Assembly (NCBI GenBank): GCA_002419215.1
Contig: DIFQ01000073.1
Span: forward strand, 1-10,132
From: Syntrophaceae bacterium UBA5744
Lineage (GTDB): Bacteria; Desulfobacterota; Syntrophia; Syntrophales; UBA2192
Reading direction: 5' to 3'
Length of the DNA stretch: 10,132 nt
In this document: piece by piece, positions 1 through 6,066 of the stretch
How positions within the stretch are numbered: position 1 is the first letter of the stretch
How the letters are laid out: each line of letters begins with the position of its first letter
Program-made: the position numbers and the translations under genes
The notes under the pieces: model-generated
What the model was told of the DNA's origin: nothing
The model's input: only the letters and a program-made list of their open reading frames with translations
Databases searched by the model: none

Positions 1-41
1 GTGCCAGAACAGGATCAATTACCAAATAAATAATAAAAGAC

Positions 42-80
42 TTAAACCATGAACCAATGGCTTATCGAGAAAATCTCCAT
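42..80 (-). other. Possible 12-codon mini-ORF behind a consensus Shine-Dalgarno
   Basis: On the minus strand AAAGGAGGTGGA (92-81) is followed directly by ATG (80-78). The frame reads MEIFSISHWFMV and stops at 44-42. The Shine-Dalgarno is an almost complete match to the 16S 3' end, though the spacing of about 4 nt from GGAGG is short. It could be a leader peptide, the translated tip of a degraded gene, or chance. Nothing beyond the initiation signal supports expression. Confidence 0.2.
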
Positions 81-196
81 TCCACCTCCTTTCGACTGGA
101 ATGACCCCTTGATGAAAAAATGATCACGGCACCTCTCCGGTGTACATCTCGAATGATTGAGGCAGGCCGGACAGCGCCGTTTCAAACCTGTTTCGA

Positions 197-233
197 TTGT
201 GCAGGATGGATGGTTGAGAGGCATCCTGCACAA
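197..233. repeat. 12-bp perfect hairpin
   Basis: TTGTGCAGGATG (197-208) is the exact reverse complement of CATCCTGCACAA (222-233), with a 13-nt loop containing GGTTGAGAGG. Neither strand has a T-run directly after the stem, so it is not a canonical intrinsic terminator. It lies about 230 nt beyond the stop of the minus-strand lipase gene and could protect that mRNA's 3' end. Confidence 0.5.
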
Positions 234-464
234 CCGAGAACGGAAAAAAGGTTGGCACGGAACACAGCCTGAGCATAGGCCGCCAGGGCGGGATGGACAA
301 TACGAAGGAAATGTCTAATTAATGTCTACGTCACATAGATAGATTTCGGACTGGATGAAGGACCCGGTACTGACCCGGCAGATGGGAACCTCTGCGTGAG
401 AAATCGATGCGGACGGAAGTCCGGCGGCTGGACAACAACGATCTATTGAAGCGGCATGACCCGA

Positions 465-1271
465 TCAGATGTATTCTTTTTTTGCCACGCCAGCCGCGTT
501 GAATATTTTTACCTGATAATAGGTCTTGCCGTTTCGGTACGTTTGAAACCCTGTGGGAACGCAGACCTGTCCTTGATGGCGCCGGAAACCGGCGAGATAT
601 CGCTCGATGGTATGAGCATGGTAGCTGCCGCGTGCAATCGAAAAAAGGACTTGCGCGCGAATGTACAGGGGCAGGACGGGCAACATGAGATCCGTCGCGT
701 CAAAGATGTGATGCTCCACTTTCCCGAGGTGGCGCCCGTAGTGCCCGATGACATCGCCGTAGGCGACGTGGTTGACCACGGGATAGGAGTAGCCCGGCTC
801 GTAAAAATCTCTCAATCCTTCCAGCGCGCCGAGGATGCCCGGCGCGCCGAAGGTCTCGGCGGAGGAGCCTTTTACGATAATGGCCATGTACTGCGCCAGC
901 GCCCCTCCGAGGGAATGGCCCGTGAAGGAAATCCGTGCCTTGATGCCCGTCTGTTCCAGGTATTCAATGACTCTGTTGTACACGCCTCGCGCACTCTGCA
1001 CTTGTTTCGGCTGGCGACCCAGGGCAATATCCTCGATCGCTTCCCAGTCCCTCCTGTCGAAAAGGTGGGTGCCGGCAAAGGCGATGACCGCCTCCTTCAA
1101 CCCGTAGTTGTGGTAGACGTGAGACCGCAGGCCCGTAAAAGGATCGTCAATGATCTGCGGGTCGATGGGCAGCCTTTTCCAGGGGGCCGGGATATTGTGC
1201 TTGAGCGCATGGCTCCATGGCCCTTCATAGGCGTTGGCGCTGAAGAGCGCATAGGCTTCCCTCGTCCACAT
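465..1271 (-). CDS. Class 3 lipase-like alpha/beta hydrolase
   Basis: This 268-residue protein is a probable serine esterase or lipase; the substrate cannot be read from sequence. AVIAFAGT (61-68) matches the oxyanion-loop strand of class 3 lipases. FTGHSLGGALAQ (116-127) is the GxSxG nucleophile elbow with Ser120. Asp173 in AYGDVIGHYG and His220 in AHTIERYL fit the remaining triad positions. No signal peptide or membrane segment is visible, so a cytoplasmic enzyme is the default reading. The frame stays open upstream to 1484, but that part overlaps the preceding gene and reads as low-complexity shadow. The ATG at 1271 is preceded by GGGGGAAG four bases upstream and starts only 13 bases after the WD40 gene's stop, so the two genes should be co-transcribed. 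A related DUF2974-type hydrolase or phospholipase is the main alternative. Confidence 0.88.
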   Translation of the reverse strand: MWTREAYALFSANAYEGPWSHALKHNIPAPWKRLPIDPQIIDDPFTGLRSHVYHNYGLKEAVIAFAGTHLFDRRDWEAIEDIALGRQPKQVQSARGVYNRVIEYLEQTGIKARISFTGHSLGGALAQYMAIIVKGSSAETFGAPGILGALEGLRDFYEPGYSYPVVNHVAYGDVIGHYGRHLGKVEHHIFDATDLMLPVLPLYIRAQVLFSIARGSYHAHTIERYLAGFRRHQGQVCVPTGFQTYRNGKTYYQVKIFNAAGVAKKEYI

Positions 1272-1284
1272 CGGTCTTCCCCCG

Positions 1285-2427
1285 TCAGTTTTTGCGTCCG
1301 GCCGAAACAAGTTTCCTGAAATCCCACACCACGACATACTTGTTGCACACGGCGGCGAAGTGATTGCCCGCCGCATCGAAGCCCATCCAGTGGCCCATGA
1401 TGTCGGGGTATCCCCTGAGCTGCCGCACGACTTTACCGGCCTCCACGTCCCAGATGAAGAGGCCGTCGTCACTGAGTGCGGCAAGATGCCGCCCGTCGGG
1501 GCTGTAGACGAGCCTGCGGTGGTAGCCCCTCGCCGAGCCCAGTGTCCTCAGCTCCCTGCCGGTCTTCATGTCAACGATCTTGAGTTCCTTATCTCTTGTG
1601 CCCGCCGCAAGAGTTTGCCCGTCCGGGCTGGGGGCGTATGCGGCGTCTAACTTGAAGCGCCGGGCTTGATTACCCGTATCGACGTCATGCACTACGAAGG
1701 ACCTTTCATAGCCGTCCTCATAAGCCAGGTGCTTTCCTCCATTCAGGAAGTAAAGTGTGTACGTGTATGTTGACGGATGCATTGTGCGGATTCGCCTCCC
1801 GCTCTCCACATCAAAGATATGGACTTCGTCTGCCTTGTCGGGTTGGGGTTCAAAACTGGCGGCCAAGGTCCGGCCATCGGGGCTGAAGGCCAGGGAGGTC
1901 ACGTCATTCAGATGTGTCTCGGGACCTTTAGGGCCAGGAAGATTCCGAATCAGCCTGCCCGTCCGGGCATCCCAGAGGTTGATGGAGTTGCTGTGGCGCA
2001 TGTGCGACATGAACCCCCTGCCCGTGGCCAGGTACCGGCCGTCGGGGCTGTAGGCAATGGCATTTACGTTGCCCGAGCGGATGGCGAATTTCCGGACGAC
2101 CCTCTTTTCCGTGATGCTCGCGATGCACAGGTCGCGGATGACGCTCCCCCCGATGGCGAGGTACTGCCCGTCGGGTGAGATGGCCCCGAACTGGGCGATG
2201 ATATCCTGGCGGATGATGGCGACGATGGGCTCGTCGGTCTGCCGCTCGTAATAAGCCGAGAGAGCCCGGTCGAACAGGGAAGAGGGGATGTCACGGACCT
2301 CTCCGGTTTCCGGGGGCGGGTCCGCCTCGTAATAAGGCAGCCAGGAGTGCACGTAGAACGCGATGACAAGCAGGACCGGCACGACCGCGGCCGCAATGCC
2401 CCATTTCTGCAGTTTCGTTAGTTTCAT
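1285..2427 (-). CDS. Membrane-anchored seven-bladed WD40 propeller protein
   Basis: The 380-residue product begins with a short basic stretch (MKLTKLQKWG) and one hydrophobic segment, about residues 11-29, with no lipobox Cys. This looks like a signal anchor that places the remainder in the periplasm. After a Pro-rich linker come WD40-type repeats. SPDG turns occur at 84-87, 127-130, 182-185, 267-270 and 309-312, with weaker equivalents near 229 (NGGK) and 351 (DAAG). Strand ends such as NLWDARTG, HIFDVESG, FIWDVEAG and VVWDF follow them. That gives seven repeats, enough for one closed propeller. Such propellers usually bind proteins and have no catalytic site; the partner is unknown, but the lipase-like gene 13 bases downstream is the obvious candidate. 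The ATG is preceded by GGGGGG five bases upstream. No domain is fused to the propeller. Confidence 0.9.
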   Translation of the reverse strand: MKLTKLQKWGIAAAVVPVLLVIAFYVHSWLPYYEADPPPETGEVRDIPSSLFDRALSAYYERQTDEPIVAIIRQDIIAQFGAISPDGQYLAIGGSVIRDLCIASITEKRVVRKFAIRSGNVNAIAYSPDGRYLATGRGFMSHMRHSNSINLWDARTGRLIRNLPGPKGPETHLNDVTSLAFSPDGRTLAASFEPQPDKADEVHIFDVESGRRIRTMHPSTYTYTLYFLNGGKHLAYEDGYERSFVVHDVDTGNQARRFKLDAAYAPSPDGQTLAAGTRDKELKIVDMKTGRELRTLGSARGYHRRLVYSPDGRHLAALSDDGLFIWDVEAGKVVRQLRGYPDIMGHWMGFDAAGNHFAAVCNKYVVVWDFRKLVSAGRKN

Positions 2428-2440
2428 GGGAGCCCCCCAG

Positions 2441-2489
2441 CTTCCCCTGCGGTGGGAAGATCCTCACCTACCCCCTTTTGCAGAGGGGG
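2441..2489 (-). promoter_or_regulatory. Two small hairpins in the WD40 operon leader
   Basis: CTTCCC (2441-2446) pairs with GGGAAG (2454-2459) around a 7-nt loop. CCCCCT (2471-2476) pairs with AGGGGG (2484-2489). Both would lie in the leader of the minus-strand mRNA, upstream of the Shine-Dalgarno at 2438-2433. Neither is followed on that strand by a U-tract. They might affect initiation or stability; no riboswitch class is recognised. Confidence 0.3.
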
Positions 2490-2516
2490 ACGTCAATAGA
2501 TCTTTTTTATCAAAGG

Positions 2517-2545
2517 TGTATAGGCACAGCCCCGGGAAAAGTAAA
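2517..2545 (-). promoter_or_regulatory. Candidate sigma-70 promoter for the WD40-lipase operon
   Basis: On the minus strand TTTACT (2545-2540) and TATACA (2522-2517) are separated by 17 nt. Each matches four of six consensus bases. This would give a leader of roughly 80 nt before the WD40 start at 2427. It is the best pair I found upstream of that gene, but it is imperfect and unproven. Confidence 0.4.
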
Positions 2546-2615
2546 GTATGATTTCCCTCACCCGGAAGTAGTAGGTCGCCCTACGAAGAAAGGTTGAGGC
2601 CTGCAGCGAACAGAT

Positions 2616-2697
2616 CAGGGACGTTGTTGACTAATTAGACTAACTCATCCGGTTCCAGGTCCATCCGAGCTAGTCTAATTAGTCAACAACGTCCCTG
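2616..2697. repeat. Perfect 27-bp inverted repeat between divergent promoters
   Basis: The left arm, 2616-2642 (starting CAGGGACGTTGTTGAC), is the exact reverse complement of the right arm, 2671-2697. CTC (2644-2646) and GAG (2667-2669) extend the pairing to 30 bp with one mismatch, leaving a 20-nt loop. The arms contain AT-rich GACTAATTAGAC, unlike the GC-rich flanks. There is no T-tract, and the element lies upstream of transcripts leaving in both directions, so it is not a simple terminator. The right arm ends three bases before the -35 box of the kinase promoter. It could be a small mobile-repeat remnant, a cruciform or protein-binding site, or an insulator; I cannot assign a known family. 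Confidence 0.9.
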
Positions 2698-2700
2698 CTA

Positions 2701-2729
2701 TTGACTTGCCCGGCAGTTGCCGGTATGAT
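2701..2729 (+). promoter_or_regulatory. Sigma-70 promoter with a dyad in its spacer, upstream of the kinase gene
   Basis: TTGACT (2701-2706) and TATGAT (2724-2729) stand exactly 17 nt apart, and each matches five of six consensus bases, making this the strongest promoter-like sequence in the window. Transcription would begin near 2736, leaving a leader of about 120 nt. The spacer contains the perfect dyad CCGGCAGTTGCCGG (2710-2723), which could be an operator. The leader also holds GGCC repeats that could pair and the T-run TTTTTT (2825-2830) before the kinase start. Confidence 0.7.
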
Positions 2730-2854
2730 TACGAAAAAGCAAGCCCTCGGAATCATGCGTGAACCGGGGTTGTTGTCCAGGGGCCATACCGCGGCCTGAC
2801 CGGAGCGGGTTCGCGGGGATGGTCTTTTTTCGTTAACCCCGACCGGGATTCCCT

Positions 2855-4381
2855 ATGGAACTCTTCATCCTGGCGGCGGTGAGCCTCACCATCGCCGTCT
2901 CCCTGCTCCTCAAGAAGGAAAAGGACGCCGTCCAGCTCTCCTTTGCGCTCGTGTGCCTGGCCCTCTTCCTCCATAAGGGCGGCACCTTCTTCAACGGCCT
3001 CTTCGAGGACCCTCTCTGGCGCGTCATGAGCCTCGCGGGATTTCTCGCCCTTCCGCCGCTTCTGCTCGAATTCTCCCGCAGCATGCTGCGTGGGAAGTCC
3101 TTTCTCTCCCGAAAAGAGGTTGCCGCCGCGTCGGTGGCAAGCCTGCTCTGGGCCGCCGCATTCTTCACGCCGCTGGTCCGCGTGCCTTGGTTCGAAGATG
3201 CGCTCCCGGCCTACCTGATCCTGGTGATCCTGTACTGCTTCGGGGCCCTGCTGCTGTTCATCCGCGGGCGGGGGCCCGGGGTGGAGCGCACCCGGATGGT
3301 CTACGTGACCATGGCCTGCGCCATCACCGCCGCCGTGAGTCTCCTCGATATCTTTTATTACGCGGGCTTCCCGTTCCCGCCGGTCTCGAACCTGGCCTTG
3401 GCAGGGCTTCTGTACTTCGTGCTGATCATCATCCTGCACCCGAGGCTCCCCGAGCTCTACGAGATCATGGTCCGGGGGCTCGTCGTCTCCGTCGTGACGC
3501 TCTTCGCCACGAGCGTGTTCTTTTTCATCCTGGGGCTCTTCGGCACGATCACGCCGGTCTACTTCACCCACGTGCTCACGGCCTCCTTCATCATCGTCAT
3601 CTCCTACGACCCCTTCCGCGTCATCATGAAGAAGGTCTTCAATTATTTCTTCCCCGAGGCGAAGGACATCTTCTCGTCCATTTACGGCTTCGACCAGGAA
3701 CTGGAGAAGGAGAAGTCTCAGCTGCTCGATGAGATGGCCACGGCGCTGGCCCACGAGATCCGAAACCCGTTGGGATCCATCAAGGGCGCCGGCCAGTACC
3801 TGCGCTCCGAGACGGACAACGCCGAGAACCAGAAGCTCCTCGACGTCATCATCGAGGAGACCGACCGCCTGAACAACGTGGTCACCCAGTTCATGAACTA
3901 CGCGAAGCCCTACGCCGTGAGCCCGAAGATGTACAACGTCAATGGGATCATCGAAAAGGCCGTTGCGGTCATCCGGGCCAGCGGCCTGCCGGAAGGGGTC
4001 CGCATCGAGACGGAGCTCAACCCGGAGCTGCCCGAGGTCTACGTCGACGGCGAGCAGATGAAGCAGATCATCCTCAACATCGCCTTCAACGGCATCGAGG
4101 CCATGCCCGACGGCGGCACTCTCACCATCCGCACGACCCGGATCGAGAGCGAAGAGGGTGAGGCCGTCGGGATCTCCATCCGCGACACGGGCAAGGGGAT
4201 GTCAAAGGAGGACCTCCAGCATATCTTCAAGCCCTTCTTCACGACAAAGGAGAGGGGGGTGGGCCTGGGGCTCTCCATCTGCCAGCGGATCGCCAAGAAC
4301 AACAACGGCTCCATCCGGGCGAAGTCCATACCGGGTCAGGGGTCGATATTCTACATCAGGCTGAACCTGCCCCAGGGGTGA
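2855..4381 (+). CDS. Polytopic membrane sensor histidine kinase (NtrB/AtoS-like core)
   Basis: This 508-residue kinase should autophosphorylate and donate phosphate to the NtrC-type regulator encoded next. The first 250 residues form about eight or nine hydrophobic segments (near 2-19, 26-40, 56-71, 88-107, 118-137, 148-169, 178-196, 208-230, 234-251) with short loops and no sizeable periplasmic domain. A linker with charged helix (280-295) leads to the HisKA H-box ALAHEIRNPLGSIK, with phospho-acceptor His300. The HATPase domain shows the N-box (Gln404, Asn408, Asn412), G1 DTGKGM (444-449), F-box FKPFFTTKE (458-466) and G2 GVGLGLSIC (468-476), so all catalytic boxes are intact. No PAS or GAF module is evident. 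The signal is probably sensed within the membrane or through a partner protein; its identity is unknown. The ATG has only a weak GGGA upstream. Confidence 0.95.
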   Translation: MELFILAAVSLTIAVSLLLKKEKDAVQLSFALVCLALFLHKGGTFFNGLFEDPLWRVMSLAGFLALPPLLLEFSRSMLRGKSFLSRKEVAAASVASLLWAAAFFTPLVRVPWFEDALPAYLILVILYCFGALLLFIRGRGPGVERTRMVYVTMACAITAAVSLLDIFYYAGFPFPPVSNLALAGLLYFVLIIILHPRLPELYEIMVRGLVVSVVTLFATSVFFFILGLFGTITPVYFTHVLTASFIIVISYDPFRVIMKKVFNYFFPEAKDIFSSIYGFDQELEKEKSQLLDEMATALAHEIRNPLGSIKGAGQYLRSETDNAENQKLLDVIIEETDRLNNVVTQFMNYAKPYAVSPKMYNVNGIIEKAVAVIRASGLPEGVRIETELNPELPEVYVDGEQMKQIILNIAFNGIEAMPDGGTLTIRTTRIESEEGEAVGISIRDTGKGMSKEDLQHIFKPFFTTKERGVGLGLSICQRIAKNNNGSIRAKSIPGQGSIFYIRLNLPQG

Positions 4382-4411
4382 GTAGGCTGGTGACCGGGGG
4401 TGCATCCCGTT

Positions 4412-4518
4412 GTGAGAGAGGTTGAGAAGGTGAGAGGGTGAGAACGTTGGATAAGGCCGTGCCCGTTTCCTGCTATATGCTTCTCCAACCTTCTTACCCT
4501 CTAACCCTCTTACCTTCT
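4412..4518. repeat. Inverted structure made of 8-9-nt repeat units, kinase-regulator gap
   Basis: The left part (4412-4453) reads GTGAGAGAG, GTTGAGAAG, GTGAGAGG, GTGAGAAC, GTTGGATA. The complement of the right part (4518-4480) reads GTAAGAGG, GTTAGAGG, GTAAGAAG, GTTGGAGA. The arms face each other and can pair imperfectly over about 35-40 nt around a roughly 26-nt loop. The unit length is 8-9 nt and the units have drifted. There is no T-tract. It might act as a transcript-end hairpin for the kinase mRNA, but its construction from small tandem units is unusual. Confidence 0.75.
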
Positions 4519-4603
4519 GTAATGTTGTGCGAAATGAGTCCGAACCCTTTCGGCAAGCCCTTTACGTAACGAAATTGTCGCGGAAATACGTCCCGAAAGA
4601 GCC

Positions 4604-4632
4604 TTGACGCCCGGGGCAAAGTAAACTAAAGT
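4604..4632 (+). promoter_or_regulatory. Candidate promoter of the response regulator gene
   Basis: TTGACG (4604-4609) and TAAAGT (4627-4632) are 17 nt apart. A transcript starting near 4639 would have a leader of only about 15 nt before the ATG at 4654, with no Shine-Dalgarno visible. Its spacer starts with CCCGGGGCA, resembling TGCCCGGCA after the -35 box of the kinase promoter, so one factor might see both. Confidence 0.5.
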
Positions 4633-4653
4633 CAGCCATTAAGCCGCCTGTCC

Positions 4654-6048
4654 ATGGTATCGCAAGTGCCCAAAATTACTCCGAAAAAGATCCTCATTGT
4701 CGACGACGAGGTCAACATGCGCCTGGTTCTCAAGGCCATGCTCAAAAAGGGGGGTTACGACGTCGAGACGGCGGCCGACGGGCTGGAGGCCCTGGCCCTG
4801 CTGCGCCGCCATGACATCACGGCCTGCGTCACCGACCTCAGGATGCCGAAGCTCGACGGCATGGGGCTTCTGAACCGCATGGTCGAGGAGTACCCGTCGA
4901 TCCCGGTGATCATCATCACGGCCCACGGAACCGTCGCCACCGCCGTGGACGCCCTCAAGAAGGGGGCCTTCGACTACATTACGAAGCCCTTCGACCAGGA
5001 AGAGCTCAAGAACGTCATCGGCAAGGCCGTGAAGACCCGGGTGCTCAGCGAGGAAGAGGTCCAGCTGGCGGCCGCGGATCTCGACCGCAGCGAGATCGTG
5101 GGAACGAGCCCGTCCATGGCGAAGATCTTCGACGTCATCCGGAAGGTCGCCCCCACCACGACGAACATCCTGATCACCGGCGAGACGGGGACGGGCAAGG
5201 AACTCGTGGCCAACGCCATCCACGCCAACAGCCCCCGCAAGCTCAACCCCTTCATCAAGATCAACTGCTCGGCCATCGCCGAGAATCTCATCGAGAGCGA
5301 GCTGTTCGGCTACGAGAAGGGCGCCTTCACGGGCGCCGTGTCGAGCAAGCCGGGGCGCTTCGAGCTGGCCCACAAGGGGACTCTCTTTCTGGACGAGATC
5401 GGCGATCTTCCCCGGGACATGCAGGTGAAGCTCCTGCGGGTGATCCAGGATCACGAGTTCGAACGGGTGGGCGGCCTCCAGACGATCAAGGTGGACGTGA
5501 GGCTCGTGGCCGCCACGAACCGCAACCTCCAGCAGGATGTGAAGGAAGGCCATTTCCGGGAGGACCTCTTCTACCGGCTCAACGTCATGCCGATCCACGT
5601 CCCGCCCCTGAGAGAGCGCAAGGAGGACATTCCCGCGCTCGTGAGTTACTTCATCGATCAGTTCAACCGCAAGCTCGAACGGCAGATCACCGGGGCGGCT
5701 GAGGAGGTCATGGAACTTCTCCGGGACCACGACTGGCCGGGAAACATCCGGGAGCTGGAGAACCTCACCGAGCGGCTCGTCCTCATGGCGAAGGGCGACA
5801 CGATCGTCATGGCCGACGTTCCCGCCGAATTGATCGAGGCCGTCGAGGCGAAAGGCGAGACGACGGCGGGCGACGAAAAAAAATCCATCAAGGATCTCAT
5901 CCGGGAAAAGACGGGGGACATCGAGAAACAGATGATCATCCGGGTCCTCGAGGAGTGCGAGGGCAACATCTCGAAGGCTGCCCGGCAGCTGGGACTGAGC
6001 CGCAGGGGCCTTCATCTGAAACTGGCAAAATACAATCTTCGCGGATAG
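4654..6048 (+). CDS. Sigma-54-dependent response regulator, NtrC/AtoC family
   Basis: The 464-residue protein has the classical three-part plan. The receiver (about 12-125) has acidic pocket Asp17/Asp18, phospho-acceptor Asp61 in VTDLRMP, Thr89 and Lys111. The AAA+ activator domain (about 147-375) has Walker A GETGTGKE (176-183), the sigma-54 contact loop GAFTGA (223-228), Walker B LFLDEIGD (244-251), arginines in FREDLFYRLN (301-310) and WPGNIRELEN (361-370). A Fis-type helix-turn-helix ends the chain (GNISKAARQLGLSRRGLHLKL, 437-457 region). All key residues are present, so it should hydrolyse ATP and activate sigma-54 promoters when phosphorylated. The upstream kinase is the likely partner. 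The start is uncertain: the ATG at 4654 lacks a Shine-Dalgarno, and an in-frame GTG at 4666 is possible. purL follows after 18 bases. The orthologue name (AtoC, ZraR and others) cannot be settled by sequence style. Confidence 0.96.
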   Translation: MVSQVPKITPKKILIVDDEVNMRLVLKAMLKKGGYDVETAADGLEALALLRRHDITACVTDLRMPKLDGMGLLNRMVEEYPSIPVIIITAHGTVATAVDALKKGAFDYITKPFDQEELKNVIGKAVKTRVLSEEEVQLAAADLDRSEIVGTSPSMAKIFDVIRKVAPTTTNILITGETGTGKELVANAIHANSPRKLNPFIKINCSAIAENLIESELFGYEKGAFTGAVSSKPGRFELAHKGTLFLDEIGDLPRDMQVKLLRVIQDHEFERVGGLQTIKVDVRLVAATNRNLQQDVKEGHFREDLFYRLNVMPIHVPPLRERKEDIPALVSYFIDQFNRKLERQITGAAEEVMELLRDHDWPGNIRELENLTERLVLMAKGDTIVMADVPAELIEAVEAKGETTAGDEKKSIKDLIREKTGDIEKQMIIRVLEECEGNISKAARQLGLSRRGLHLKLAKYNLRG

Positions 6049-6066
6049 CGGAAGGAAGAGGAAACC

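Larger units (their letters stand above)
1..464. other. Left-end region without a convincing gene
   Basis: No frame on either strand carries a recognisable protein, and the frames touching the left edge close within about 50 bases, so no gene clearly continues from outside. The first 120 bases are AT-richer than the rest. The stretch holds a 12-bp hairpin (197-233), a strong Shine-Dalgarno-like sequence on the minus strand (92-81), and a 7-bp direct repeat ATGTCTA at 311-317 and 322-328. A 63-codon minus-strand frame (233-42) opens with TTG, is Cys-rich and resembles nothing I know. It lies downstream of the minus-strand lipase operon, so it may include that transcript's 3' end, but I see no good hairpin plus U-tract. 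Confidence 0.5.

Noticed and set aside
115..142. Possible minus-strand terminator: CACC/GGTG stem followed by a T6 run
   Set aside because: The stem is only four base pairs and the T-run begins nine bases away, too weak and too far for an intrinsic terminator.
245..275. A TGGCAC-containing sequence resembling a sigma-54 promoter
   Set aside because: The distance between the GG and GC elements is one base too long, the -12 TTGC is absent, and no gene follows.
407..502. A 31-codon plus-strand frame starting ATGCGGACG
   Set aside because: There is no Shine-Dalgarno, it runs into the 3' end of the opposite-strand lipase gene, and the peptide resembles nothing known.
456..1319. A 287-codon plus-strand frame opposite the lipase gene
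   Set aside because: It is antisense to a gene with a clear GxSxG motif and triad, and its own translation has no recognisable features.
1272..1484. Upstream extension of the lipase frame to an earlier ATG at 1484
   Set aside because: The extra 71 codons overlap the WD40 coding sequence in another frame and look like shadow sequence. The ATG at 1271 has a good Shine-Dalgarno and fits the domain start.
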